Of a DNA stretch of 51,815 bases, positions 8,347-16,027 are shown piece by piece. Numbering within the stretch: the stretch's first letter is position 1; each line of letters begins with the position of its first letter. This stretch comes from Planctomycetota bacterium (lineage in GTDB: Bacteria; Planctomycetota; JACOTG01). The DNA is taken from assembly GCA_016178505.1 (NCBI GenBank), contig JACOTG010000092.1, positions 1 to 51,815 of the forward strand. Direction: 5' to 3'. A program made the position numbers and the translations under genes. The notes under the pieces were generated by a model. It was not told the DNA's origin and did no database searches. It saw only the letters and a list, made by a program, of their open reading frames with translations.

Positions 8347-8759
8347 TTATTCGGGCGTTGGACCTCGCGCGCGTAGAACGGCTTCTCGGCCATGAGTTCG
8401 CCGTTCGCGAGGATCTGAAAGACGTATTGCCCCGGCTTCTTCAGCGGCAGACCGTCCATGCGAATCTGGATCTCTGTCCGCTGGAGCCGATTCGCGATGC
8501 GGATCTTCGACGTGCGCGAGGAGCTGATGCGGTTCAGGCTCTCGCCCTCGAGCAGGCGCAGCTCGAACTCGAAGTCTCCTTCGGCGTCGCTGATCGCGGC
8601 ATAGATCCACATGCACGGGTGCACGCACGGGAACTTCGCGGCGAGGATCTCCTGGAAGATCCCGATGATCGACTTCTTGCCGGACAGACGATCCTCGATG
8701 ATTTGGTCGCACAAGATGATCCCGTCGAGCACGGGCGGGCTTTCCTTTTTCTCGGGCAT
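8343..8759 (-). CDS. DUF6941-like small beta-rich protein
   Basis: A protein of about 138 residues starting MPEKKESPPVLDGIILCDQI. The order of strands (IILCDQIIED, then IIGIFQEI, then CMWIYAAISDAEGDFEFELR, and a final GQYVFQILANGELMAEKPF) resembles the DUF6941 family, whose function is unknown. Upstream in-frame starts would add low-complexity residues. TATAAT at 8772-8767 lies only 7 bases before ATG 8759, so the mRNA may start at or next to the start codon; ATG 8768 lies inside that box and is unlikely. The gene diverges from the MetE-like operon and its stop overlaps the end of the DUF885 gene. Confidence 0.6.
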   Translation of the reverse strand: MPEKKESPPVLDGIILCDQIIEDRLSGKKSIIGIFQEILAAKFPCVHPCMWIYAAISDAEGDFEFELRLLEGESLNRISSSRTSKIRIANRLQRTEIQIRMDGLPLKKPGQYVFQILANGELMAEKPFYAREVQRPNN

Positions 8760-8766
8760 GGGCGGC

Positions 8767-8772
8767 ATTATA
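8767..8772 (-). promoter_or_regulatory. TATAAT -10 box placed for a leaderless mRNA
   Basis: On the minus strand the perfect hexamer TATAAT is followed by seven bases and then ATG 8759. No -35 match is found at the normal spacing. Confidence 0.45.
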
Positions 8773-8806
8773 GGGATGCCCTGCTCGAGCGCGAGGCGCA
8801 AATCGG

Positions 8807-8836
8807 TTGCTGGCTCTCGCGCGATCGAGCTATCAT
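8807..8836 (+). promoter_or_regulatory. Promoter of the MetE-like operon
   Basis: TTGCTG (8807-8812), an 18-base spacer and TATCAT (8831-8836) form a sigma70-type promoter about 50 bases before GTG 8885. The -10 is inside the recurring 12-mer GCTATCATCCCG. Confidence 0.55.
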
Positions 8837-8884
8837 CCCGCCTCCGCGTCACCACTCCTCGTAACGAGAAAGTGAATCGAACTC

Positions 8885-9868
8885 GTGCTTCGAAGCGCCG
8901 CCGTCAACAGCTACCCGCGAGTCGGTGACCGAGGGGGGCAGCAAAAGCTTCGCGCAGCGATCGCGCACCACGATACCGGCGCCATCTCGGACGAAGAACT
9001 TCGGGCCGTTGCGGACGAGATCACCGCCGAAGTGATCGCCGAGCAGGAGCGCGCGGGGATCGACCTCGTCACCGACGGCCAAGTGCGCTGGGACGATTCG
9101 CTCGCGCCGATCGCGCGCGGACTCGCCGGCTTCGAGATAGCCGGGCTCTTGCGATGGTTCGACACGAACACCTACTACCGCCAGCCCGTGGCGACGGGGC
9201 CGATCGAGTGGCGGCGGCCGATCCTCGTCCGCGATTTCGAGTTCGCACGCTCGCGGGCGACGCGAACCCTGAAGGCGGTGGTGACCGGACCGTACACGCT
9301 CGCGAAGCTCTCGATCGATCGGCACTACGGCAAGCTCGGCGACTTCGCGATGGCGATCGCGCGCGCCCTTCGCTCGGAAGTGCAAGCGCTCGCGAGTGCG
9401 GGCGCGACGTTCATCCAGATCGACGAGCCCGCGATCACGCGGAACAAGAAGGACTTTCCGATCCTCGCGGAGGCGTTGGCCGTGCTCGTCGACGGACTCC
9501 CGAAGACGACGTGCACGTGCCTCGGCACGTACCTCGGTGAGCTGGCCGGCCTCTTCGCGGACGTCGTGGATCTCCCCGTCGACGTGCTCGGAATCGAGTG
9601 CTTGCGCCGCGACGGCACGTGGTCCGAGCTTCGAAAGCACTCGTTCTCGAAGGGGCTGCAGCTCGGCCTTCTCGACGCGAGGAACACGCGACTCGAGGAT
9701 CCGAGCGACGTCGTCGAGCGCCTTGTCGAGATGCGAACGGTGCTGCGCGGTCGCGACGTCTGGATCGCGCCCAGCGCCGGGCTCGAGTTCCTTCCGCGCG
9801 AAACCGCGTTTCGAAAGCTCGAGTGCGCCGCGGAAATCGCGCGTCGCGCGCAGGAGCGTTTCGCATGA
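8885..9868 (+). CDS. MetE-like core methyltransferase paralogue 1 (altered zinc site)
   Basis: The 327-residue protein is a single barrel like the C-terminal catalytic domain of cobalamin-independent methionine synthase; the N-terminal folate-binding half of full MetE is absent. Family marks include VVTGPYTLAK, FIQIDEPAI and the final PSAGLEFLPR. In MetE the zinc is held by His, Cys, Glu and Cys. Here the first His-x-Cys is Cys210-x-Cys212, Glu238 is kept, and the last Cys is replaced by Ala298; Cys239 beside the Glu might compensate. Core-type enzymes of this kind usually take methyl groups from donors other than methyl-folate. It overlaps the second paralogue by ATGA. Methionine synthesis is possible, but another thiol methyl transfer is equally open. 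Confidence 0.8.
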   Translation: MLRSAAVNSYPRVGDRGGQQKLRAAIAHHDTGAISDEELRAVADEITAEVIAEQERAGIDLVTDGQVRWDDSLAPIARGLAGFEIAGLLRWFDTNTYYRQPVATGPIEWRRPILVRDFEFARSRATRTLKAVVTGPYTLAKLSIDRHYGKLGDFAMAIARALRSEVQALASAGATFIQIDEPAITRNKKDFPILAEALAVLVDGLPKTTCTCLGTYLGELAGLFADVVDLPVDVLGIECLRRDGTWSELRKHSFSKGLQLGLLDARNTRLEDPSDVVERLVEMRTVLRGRDVWIAPSAGLEFLPRETAFRKLECAAEIARRAQERFA

Positions 9869-10830
9869 TGCTCCCGACGAGCACGATCGGATCGTTCCCG
9901 AAGCCGGACTACCTGCGGGATGCGCGACGAAAGTTCGACCGCGGAGAGGTTCGTGCGGACGAGCTGCGTCGCTTCGAGGAGCAAGCGACCCGCGAATGCA
10001 TCCGACTGCAGGACGAGATCGGCCTCGACGTCCTCGTCGACGGCGAGATGTATCGCGGCGACATGACGACGTTCTTCGCGCAGCATCTCGAGGGGTTCGG
10101 CATCTCGGGGCTCGTCCGCAGCTACGGCAATCGCTACTACCGGAAGCCGATCCTGCGCGGGCCGGTGCGGCGCCCGCGGCCGATGACCGTCGACTGGTGG
10201 CGGTTCGCGCAGTCGCTCACTCGCAAGCCGATGAAGGCGATCCTGACCGGGCCGTACACGATGATGGATTGGTCGTTCGACGAGCATTTCGAATCGCGCG
10301 AGGCCGCGACGATGGCCCTTGCTGCCGTGATCCACGACGAGTTGGTGGATCTCGAGGCCGCAGGCGCCCGGGTCATCCAGATCGACGAGCCGGCGATTTC
10401 CGTGCGCACGGACGAGCTGCCGCTCGCGATCGCCGCGATGCGGGTCGTGACCAAGGGAATTCGCGCGCGCAAGATCGTGCACATTTGCTATGGCGACCTC
10501 GCGGCGATCTATCCGAAGATGCTCGAGCTCGCGGTCGATCAGTTCGCGCTCGAGCTTTCGAACTCGGACTACGACATGCTCGAGCCGTTCAAGCGCGCGC
10601 CATTCACGAAGGAAATCGGGTTCGGCGTGCTCGACGTGCACAGCCATCGGGTCGAGAGCGCGGACAAAGTCGGCGAACGACTGCGCCGCGCGCTCGAAGT
10701 GTTTCCGTCGGACAAGATCTGGGTGAACCCGGACTGCGGCCTGAAGACGCGAACGGAGGCCGAAGCACGCGGCAAGCTCGAGGCGATGATTCAAGCAACG
10801 CGCGCCGTTCGCGAGGAGATCGGAGCATGA
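9865..10830 (+). CDS. MetE-like core methyltransferase paralogue 2 (complete zinc site)
   Basis: The 321-residue paralogue of the preceding protein is also a lone MetE C-terminal-type barrel. It begins MMLPTSTIGSFPKPDYLR, the classical entry strand of the domain. All zinc ligands expected from MetE are visible: His206 and Cys208 in IVHICYG, Glu230 in LELSNSD and Cys291 in NPDCGLKTR; the substrate-contact IQIDEPAIS is present too. The start ATG 9865 overlaps the previous stop as ATGA, with CAGGAG 8 bases upstream. This copy is the better candidate for a working homocysteine methyltransferase. No corrinoid protein or DUF1852 partner, as used by known folate-independent types, lies next to it, so the methyl donor is open. 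Confidence 0.82.
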   Translation: MMLPTSTIGSFPKPDYLRDARRKFDRGEVRADELRRFEEQATRECIRLQDEIGLDVLVDGEMYRGDMTTFFAQHLEGFGISGLVRSYGNRYYRKPILRGPVRRPRPMTVDWWRFAQSLTRKPMKAILTGPYTMMDWSFDEHFESREAATMALAAVIHDELVDLEAAGARVIQIDEPAISVRTDELPLAIAAMRVVTKGIRARKIVHICYGDLAAIYPKMLELAVDQFALELSNSDYDMLEPFKRAPFTKEIGFGVLDVHSHRVESADKVGERLRRALEVFPSDKIWVNPDCGLKTRTEAEARGKLEAMIQATRAVREEIGA

Positions 10831-11909
10831 GGCGAATCGGTACCGTGGCGTTTGGGCTCTTGCTCGCGGCGTTGCCGGCGTGCGACCAGCGTGTCCAGTC
10901 GCTCGAAGAGCACGAAACGGAACAGGCGCAGGCAATGGACCTGCCGCTTCCGAAGACGGGACCGTACAGCGAAGAGGCGCTCGGCTCGATGCTCGCGAAG
11001 CTCGACGGAGACGAGCACAGGAAGACGATGGAGCGCGCGTACCGGCTCATCTTCACGCGCGATCAGAAATCGCGGGATCCGCGGCGGGCGCTCGAAGAGC
11101 TGGACAAGCTCGAAGCCATGGTGCCGAACTACGCGCCGGCATTCCGTATCGGAGGCTACGCGTGCTTCCTGCTCCAGGACCTGAATGGCGCGTTCGCCAA
11201 CTATACACGGGCAACGGAAATCGACCCGAGGTACGGGGATGCTTACTACGCGCTCGCGTCGTTGTTCGTCATGACTCAACAAGATCCGGACAAGACGAAG
11301 CAGTACCTCGACAAGGCCCTGGCTCTCGGCGTGCCGGATTCCATGCAGCTCAAGGACCAAGTTGCCTCGATGGCCGCGCGCCCGCGTGCGGACGCAGAGA
11401 TGCCCGCGGGCCATCCGGCGCCCGGCGGCCCCGCAGCGACGCCGGCAGCCGACGTGCCGACGGACGGCGAGGCGATCCCGCTGAAGCTCACCGGCATCGG
11501 CAGCGTGAAGGAGCTGGAGCGCGCGAACGCGAAGCTTCACGACCCGGCGCTGCAGAAAAGCCTCGACAAAGGGTTTCGCTACACGTTCTCGACGAAGACA
11601 CAGTTCCGCGATCATTCGGCCGCGATCGCCGAGTTCCAGAAGGTGATCGCCGGCGATCCCGCGTGCGCCGCCGCGTATCGCGGGCTCGCATACGTGCTCT
11701 TCGACTCGGGCCAAGCCGAAGAGTCGGTGGCGAACTACAAGAAGGCGATCGAGGTCGACCCCGACTACGGCGAAGCGCACTACGGCTTGTCGTTCATCCA
11801 GGCCGGCGGGGATCACGCGGAAGGGCTCGAGCACTTCAAGCGCGCGATGGCGCTCGGCGTTCCCGACGAGCGCAAGCTCGGCGAGCGGTTCTACCCGGAG
11901 GCGAAGTGA
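10827..11909 (+). CDS. TPR-repeat lipoprotein
   Basis: The 360-residue product begins MRRIGTVAFGLLLAALPAC, a lipoprotein signal with Cys19 as the lipidated residue. Two tetratricopeptide blocks follow, around residues 85-180 and 255-350, each containing alanine-rich helix pairs such as AFANYTRATEIDPRYGDAYY and ESVANYKKAIEVDPDYGEAH, separated by a Pro/Ala-rich linker. The two halves resemble each other, which indicates an internal duplication. It overlaps the upstream methyltransferase gene by ATGA and so belongs to the same mRNA, although an envelope-anchored scaffold has no obvious link to methyl transfer. Function is otherwise unknown. Confidence 0.8.
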   Translation: MRRIGTVAFGLLLAALPACDQRVQSLEEHETEQAQAMDLPLPKTGPYSEEALGSMLAKLDGDEHRKTMERAYRLIFTRDQKSRDPRRALEELDKLEAMVPNYAPAFRIGGYACFLLQDLNGAFANYTRATEIDPRYGDAYYALASLFVMTQQDPDKTKQYLDKALALGVPDSMQLKDQVASMAARPRADAEMPAGHPAPGGPAATPAADVPTDGEAIPLKLTGIGSVKELERANAKLHDPALQKSLDKGFRYTFSTKTQFRDHSAAIAEFQKVIAGDPACAAAYRGLAYVLFDSGQAEESVANYKKAIEVDPDYGEAHYGLSFIQAGGDHAEGLEHFKRAMALGVPDERKLGERFYPEAK

Positions 11910-12004
11910 TGCGCGACGTCCTGAAGCGCGCGCAGACAATGGGAGACGTGATGCGATGATGGGATGCGGGATTCGAAGTCTCGCCTCGATGACGAGGTGG
12001 CGAC

Positions 12005-12517
12005 ATGCCTGATCCGGGAACGCCGCGCAAAATCGACGTCAGCGACAAGGCGCTCGACTTCGCACTCGTCGACGCCTGGGGTCAGCTTCGTTCGCTTCGC
12101 CCTGGCCGCGAGACGACGCCCGCCGTGCTCGCGTTCTTCAAAGCGACGTGCCCGACGTGCCAGCTCGCGATGCCGTTCCTCGATCGCCTCTTTCGCGCCG
12201 TCGAAGGAAAGCCGATTCGATTCTGGGGAATCGCACAGGAGGAAAAGGTCGAGGCGCATCGCTTCTCCGTCGACTTCGGCGTGACGTTCCCTCTCGCCCT
12301 CGATCTCAAGCCGTACCGCGTGTCGCGAAGCTATGGGCTGACCCACGTGCCTGTCGTCTACGTCGTCGAGCCGAACGGTGACGTCTCGCGTCGCGTCGAG
12401 GGCTTCGTGAAGCGCGAGTATGCGGCGCTCGCCTTCGATCTCTCGAGGCGCCTGGGCGTCCCTCCATTCGAGTTGTTCCAACCCGGCGAGCGCGTCCCCG
12501 AGCTGCAGCCCGGCTGA
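12005..12517 (+). CDS. Thioredoxin-like (TlpA/AhpC-TSA type) protein
   Basis: A 170-residue thioredoxin-fold protein with a CPTC active site (Cys49 and Cys52) in FFKATCPTCQLAMPFLDRLF and a cis-proline site in GLTHVPVVYVV. The arrangement is that of the AhpC/TSA-Redoxin (TlpA-like) branch. There is no signal peptide, so it should act in the cytoplasm as a thiol-disulfide reductase; the partner is unknown. GAGG precedes ATG 12005 at normal distance. It lies 95 bases after the TPR gene and may be co-transcribed with it; the interval 11910-12004 holds no convincing gene. A terminator follows. Confidence 0.85.
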   Translation: MPDPGTPRKIDVSDKALDFALVDAWGQLRSLRPGRETTPAVLAFFKATCPTCQLAMPFLDRLFRAVEGKPIRFWGIAQEEKVEAHRFSVDFGVTFPLALDLKPYRVSRSYGLTHVPVVYVVEPNGDVSRRVEGFVKREYAALAFDLSRRLGVPPFELFQPGERVPELQPG

Positions 12518-12534
12518 ATCTCGCGCACCGGCGA

Positions 12535-12557
12535 AGCGGCGTAGCCGCTCGTTTCAC
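12535..12557 (+). terminator. Hairpin after the thioredoxin-like gene
   Basis: AGCGGC-GTA-GCCGCT forms a 6-bp stem with a tight loop, followed by CGTTTCAC. The T-run is short, so termination strength is uncertain. Confidence 0.45.
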
Positions 12558-12614
12558 TTGGACGCACCCGTTCGGAATCTCCGAAACCCTTCGACTCCAC
12601 GTGCGTATCCGTGC

Positions 12615-12642
12615 TTGCATTTGGATATCAAAGCAATATCAT
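12615..12642 (+). promoter_or_regulatory. Promoter of the SPFH-Arc pair
   Basis: TTGCAT (12615-12620), a 16-base spacer and TATCAT (12637-12642), in a locally AT-rich stretch, lie 44 bases before GTG 12686. Confidence 0.55.
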
Positions 12643-12685
12643 CCTAATGCCACATGCACGAGCGCTGCGCTCGAAGGAGGACGCC

Positions 12686-13597
12686 GTGGCGACGAATCAA
12701 ACGGGGACTCAAGAGATTCGCGTCTCCGCAATGAGCGGATGGCCGATGTTGCTGGTGGTCTTCGTGCTGTTCTTGGGCGCACCCATCTGGGTGATCGCAG
12801 AGGTCCGGGACGCGCTCGTCGTTCGACACGTCGACCCCGAAGCGTGGAAGATCCTCGCCGGAGTGGGCGCGGTAGTGCTCGGCTTCATCCTGTCGCCGGG
12901 CTTCTTCACCGTTCCGCCGAACACGGCGCGCGTGCTGCTTCTCTTCGGTGCTTACAAGGGAACCGTTGCCGACACGGGCTTCCGCTTCGCGAATCCGTTG
13001 CTCTTGAAGCGCAAGATCTCGCTGCGCGCGCACAACTTGAACGGCGAGAAGCTGAAGGTGAACGACAAAGTCGGCAACCCGATCGAGATCGCGGCGGTCG
13101 TCGTCTGGCGCGTGCGCAACACGGCTCAGGCGATGTTCGACGTGGAGAGCTACGACGAGTACGTCCGCGTCCAAAGCGAGACGGCCGTGCGTCACCTCGC
13201 GAACACGCACCCGTACGACGGCGGCACCGACGACGAGCCGTCGCTGCGCGGCAGCACGGACGCGGTCGTGCGCGAGTTGCAACGCGAGCTTCAGGAGCGG
13301 CTCGATCGCGCGGGCGTCGAGGTCGTCGAGGCGCGGCTCTCGCACTTGGCCTATGCACCCGAGATCGCCAGCGTGATGCTGCGTCGCCAGCAGGCGGCCG
13401 CGATCATCTCGGCTCGCCAGCGCATCGTCGAAGGTGCGGTCGGCATGGTGGAGATGGCGCTCGATCGCCTCAGCGCGAAGAAGATCGTACAGCTCGACGA
13501 GGAGCGGAAGGCGGCGATGGTCAGCAACCTGCTGGTGGTCCTGTGCAGCGAGCAGGCGGCGCAACCGGTCCTGAACACGGGAACGCTCTACACGTGA
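12686..13597 (+). CDS. SPFH (band 7) domain membrane protein
   Basis: The 303-residue protein has two N-terminal hydrophobic segments (near residues 18-38 and 58-75) and then an SPFH/band-7 domain from about [11 protein letters not shown] to the helical segment rich in Glu/Arg that ends in [14 protein letters not shown]. Such proteins form large membrane-bound oligomers (flotillin/HflK-like). GTG 12686 is chosen because AAGGAGG is 5 bases upstream; the frame is open earlier but would add residues overlapping the promoter. It is followed 22 bases later by a small Arc-type repressor gene, a pairing that I recall from other genomes. Its cellular role is not known. Confidence 0.82.
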   Translation: MATNQTGTQEIRVSAMSGWPMLLVVFVLFLGAPIWVIAEVRDALVVRHVDPEAWKILAGVGAVVLGFILSPGFFTVPPNTARVLLLFGAYKGTVADTGFRFANPLLLKRKISLRAHNLNGEKLKVNDKVGNPIEIAAVVVWRVRNTAQAMFDVESYDEYVRVQSETAVRHLANTHPYDGGTDDEPSLRGSTDAVVRELQRELQERLDRAGVEVVEARLSHLAYAPEIASVMLRRQQAAAIISARQRIVEGAVGMVEMALDRLSAKKIVQLDEERKAAMVSNLLVVLCSEQAAQPVLNTGTLYT

Positions 13598-13619
13598 GCG
13601 GCAATCGAGTGAGGCTCAC

Positions 13620-13778
13620 GTGGCCGAACGAAAACCATTCGTGCTGAGACTGCCCGAGGATTTGTTTCGCGAGCTCCAGGCTTGGGCCGAGCAGGAGCTG
13701 CGAAGCGTCAACGGACAGATCGAGTACATCCTTCGCGAAGCGGCCGAGCGCCGGCGCAGCGAGCGGCGAAAGCGCTAG
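13620..13778 (+). CDS. Arc-family ribbon-helix-helix DNA-binding protein
   Basis: A 52-residue protein starting at GTG 13620, with GTGAGG upstream. The N-terminal strand KPFVLRLPEDLFRELQAWA and the following helix VNGQIEYILREAAE match the Arc/MetJ ribbon-helix-helix fold, and the tail is very basic (RRRSERRKR). It most likely dimerises and binds DNA, probably controlling its own operon with the SPFH gene, since no larger toxin lies next to it. Its stop overlaps the end of an AraC-like remnant on the other strand by 4 bases. Confidence 0.8.
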   Translation: MAERKPFVLRLPEDLFRELQAWAEQELRSVNGQIEYILREAAERRRSERRKR

Positions 13779-13995
13779 AGTTTTCGCAGTCGGAACTCGC
13801 GCGGGGACGCGCCGAGTCGACGACAAACAGCGTGCTGAAGCTGCCGAGGCTTTCGAATCCGACCTCGAGGCAATTCGTCGTGACGTCGCGATCGGTGGTG
13901 CGGAGGAGTCGTTCGGCCGCGGCGAGGCGTCTCGTCTGCAAGTACCGCACCTCTCGTTGGAGGTCGCCCGGAGCGTGCTTCTCGAGTCCTGTCAT
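13775..13995 (-). pseudogene. Truncated, frameshifted AraC-type HTH remnant
   Basis: On the minus strand, ATG 13995 opens a frame encoding the second helix-turn-helix of an AraC/XylS domain: RYLQTRRLAAAERLLR, then LEVGFESLGSFSTLF. The homology then continues in another frame as CRRLGASPREFRLRKL, ending at TAG 13777-13775, so a single base has been gained or lost near 13825. The first HTH of the usual pair is missing. The frame begins two bases after the stop of the ogt gene on the same strand. AraC-type domains are functional partners of O6-methylguanine repair proteins (as in Ada), so a lost Ada-like regulator is a plausible origin. A sequencing error could explain the frameshift but not the missing first HTH. 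Confidence 0.6.
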
Positions 13996-13997
13996 TT

Positions 13998-14594
13998 TCA
14001 GCGAGCGGTTGCCGATTCGCGAAGTGCGACTCCTTCGGCGTGGAGCAAGCGCTCCTTCGTCGCGAGGCCGCCCGGCGCGGAGAAACCGCCCTGCGCGCCT
14101 CCGGCCGCGAGCACGCGGTGACACGGAACGACGATCGGCAGGGGATTGCGACGCATCGCTTGGCCGACCGCCCGCGCGGCTCCCGGAGATCCGACGCGCC
14201 GCGCGAGCTCGCCGTACGAGACGGTGTGCCCGGGCCCGACGGCGCGAAGCGCGGTGAACACGCGCGCGTGGAACGGAGGCACGCCCGAGAGATCCAGCGG
14301 CACGTCCGCGAGATCGTCGGACGCACCATTCAGCAGCGCTGCGACACGCTCCATCGTGCGCCGCACCCCAGCCGGCGGCGATTCGGAGCGCCGAGACTTC
14401 GCTTGCGCGACGAGCCGCCGTTCGGTCGCTCGCGCGTCGATGTCCGGGAGCTGCAGCGCCGCGAGGCCGCCGGCGCTCCACGCAACGCCGATCTCGCCGA
14501 TCGCGCTCGGGAACAGCGCATGCTCGACGACGACCGCGCGTTTCACGGTTTGAACGGACTTCGGTCCGGTGCTTCGTCGTGCGGTACGGCCCAT
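13998..14594 (-). CDS. ogt: Methylated-DNA--protein-cysteine methyltransferase
   Basis: The 198-residue protein removes alkyl groups from O6-alkylguanine in DNA by irreversible transfer to its own cysteine. The active-site motif PCHRV is in PIVVPCHRVLAAGG. The DNA-binding wing and HTH are in FTALRAVGPGHTVSYGELA and GQAMRRNP. ATG 14594 is preferred because GAGGAG is about 7 bases upstream and the family-like N-terminal strand follows soon after; a longer upstream frame is antisense-like. It overlaps the end of a truncated gene upstream and is followed by the AraC-like remnant, so it stands in a rearranged spot. Confidence 0.88.
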   Translation of the reverse strand: MGRTARRSTGPKSVQTVKRAVVVEHALFPSAIGEIGVAWSAGGLAALQLPDIDARATERRLVAQAKSRRSESPPAGVRRTMERVAALLNGASDDLADVPLDLSGVPPFHARVFTALRAVGPGHTVSYGELARRVGSPGAARAVGQAMRRNPLPIVVPCHRVLAAGGAQGGFSAPGGLATKERLLHAEGVALRESATAR

Positions 14595-14956
14595 AGGAAG
14601 CTCCTCACGATGACGTTTGCTGCGGGCACGCGATGTGGTGTCTGTTTCCTTCGATCGAGGAACTGAGATGCGGCGACGCGGACGAGCTGCACGACGACGG
14701 CGGCGACGGGCGTGCGATCGCGAAAGACGATTGCGTATCGCGGGACGAGGTTCGCCGGCGCGTTGTCTTCGAGCGCGCGCAGATACGCTCGACCGAGGAA
14801 GAAGCTCGAAGTCGCCACGACAGCGTCCCACGCGGAAGTGTTCAGGTAGTCGATTCGGTCGGCGAGCGCGAAGCCGAATCCGGTCGGTCGATGTCGCTCG
14901 CGATGTCGCTCGCGCGCCGCGCTGATCTTGCCGAGGAGCTTCACGATTCGAGGCAT
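14543..14956 (-). pseudogene. N-terminal fragment of a GNAT/FemAB-like protein
   Basis: The minus-strand frame of 137 codons starts MPRIVKLLGKISAARERHR and continues with FLGRAYLRALEDNAP and YAIVFRDRTPVAAVVVQLVRV, which resembles the beginning of a larger acyltransferase-type family of GNAT/FemAB fold. After about residue 97 the resemblance stops, and the frame runs into the start of ogt. The catalytic half of such proteins is missing. It therefore looks like a gene cut when the ogt block was placed downstream. The family assignment is from memory and moderate. Confidence 0.45.
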
Positions 14957-15036
14957 CGCCGCAGATTACCAGAACCGGCCGCGTGTCGGCGCGCGTCCCT
15001 CACATGTCGCGAGTTGCCGTCGACGCCGAAGGCGCG

Positions 15037-15070
15037 ACGGGCCCGGCCGTCCGACGACGGCCGAGCCCGT
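15037..15070 (-). terminator. Strong hairpin after the DUF1326 gene
   Basis: Two 15-base arms, 15037-15051 and 15056-15070, pair with one mismatch around a CGAC loop. It lies 24 bases past the DUF1326 stop codon. T-rich sequence is better on the plus-strand side, so its direction is not certain. Confidence 0.55.
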
Positions 15071-15093
15071 TTGAAATCGGCGCGAAGAGACCG

Positions 15094-15831
15094 CTACGCT
15101 TTCACGTCCTTCGACGTCATGTCGATGGTGATCATGAACCCGTTGGTTCCCTTGAACTCGAACGCCTTGTCGGTCGAGCGGTATGCCTCGACTTCGTTCG
15201 GACCCATGAGCACGAAGCCCTCGTTTCGCGGCACGCCCCAGTACTTGAGGTTCTTGATGACGATGGGCTCGTCGGTGTTGCCCGATCCGGCCGGCCGCTT
15301 CAACACGACCTCGGCGGCCTTTCCGCCGTCGAGCTTTGCCTCCGCGTGGTCCTTTCCGGGAGTCCAGTCGATCGGCGCGTCCTTGGCCACGGTGAACGAG
15401 TTCCACTTCACCGGATAGACGTGCGTCAAGATTTCCTGGATGCCGTCGCGCTGTTCTTTGGTGACCGATGGATCGAACGTCAGCACGGCCCAATCCATCA
15501 TGCCCTTCGAGAAGTCGCCGCCGAGATCCCCGCCCACCCAGAACTTCGCGCCATCGAGCTTCACGCTTCCGAAGCTGCCCTTGTTCACCTTGAACGCGTT
15601 GTTGAACTTGCAGAAGTGTCCCGCCATGCCAGCATGACCGGCGTGGCCTCCGGCAGCGGCGGGCTCCGAGTTGAAGTAGCACTGGCAGAACATGGGACAA
15701 GAACACGCCTCGATGATGGTCGCGTTGAACGACCACTCCGTGCCGCTGACGACGTTCGCGTTCTGCGCGCGAACGACGCCGGCGTTGCCGAGAAGCAATC
15801 CCACGGTCAGGAGCCAACCAATCGTACGCAT
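15094..15831 (-). CDS. Secreted DUF1326 protein
   Basis: The 245-residue product starts with a signal peptide (MRTIGWLLTVGLLLGNAGVV, cut after RAQ). The DUF1326 signature is the cysteine cluster EACSCPMFCQCYF (Cys43, 45, 49 and 51) with a further Cys74 after a His/Gly-rich loop HAGHAGMAGH; this could hold metal, but no function is established. Later parts (WAVLTFDPSVTKEQRDGI) follow the family pattern. ATG 15831 is chosen because AGGAGG is about 9 bases upstream and the signal peptide begins there. It appears monocistronic, with its own terminator. Confidence 0.88.
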   Translation of the reverse strand: MRTIGWLLTVGLLLGNAGVVRAQNANVVSGTEWSFNATIIEACSCPMFCQCYFNSEPAAAGGHAGHAGMAGHFCKFNNAFKVNKGSFGSVKLDGAKFWVGGDLGGDFSKGMMDWAVLTFDPSVTKEQRDGIQEILTHVYPVKWNSFTVAKDAPIDWTPGKDHAEAKLDGGKAAEVVLKRPAGSGNTDEPIVIKNLKYWGVPRNEGFVLMGPNEVEAYRSTDKAFEFKGTNGFMITIDMTSKDVKA

Positions 15832-16027
15832 GAATCCATACCTCCTGGCCTCTCTCGAAGCTGAGGACTTCTCGAGGGCCAAATTCAATGATTGAAGCGT
15901 GTGATCGACGCCCACGAACGACGGCCCGATTCTCGTATCCGGACTCGGGAATGCAAGGGAGGAGCGATCGCTGACTGGCGGCCGAGGCCATCGTCCGGAT
16001 GACGTCGACGGCGTCGCACGGGCCCGA

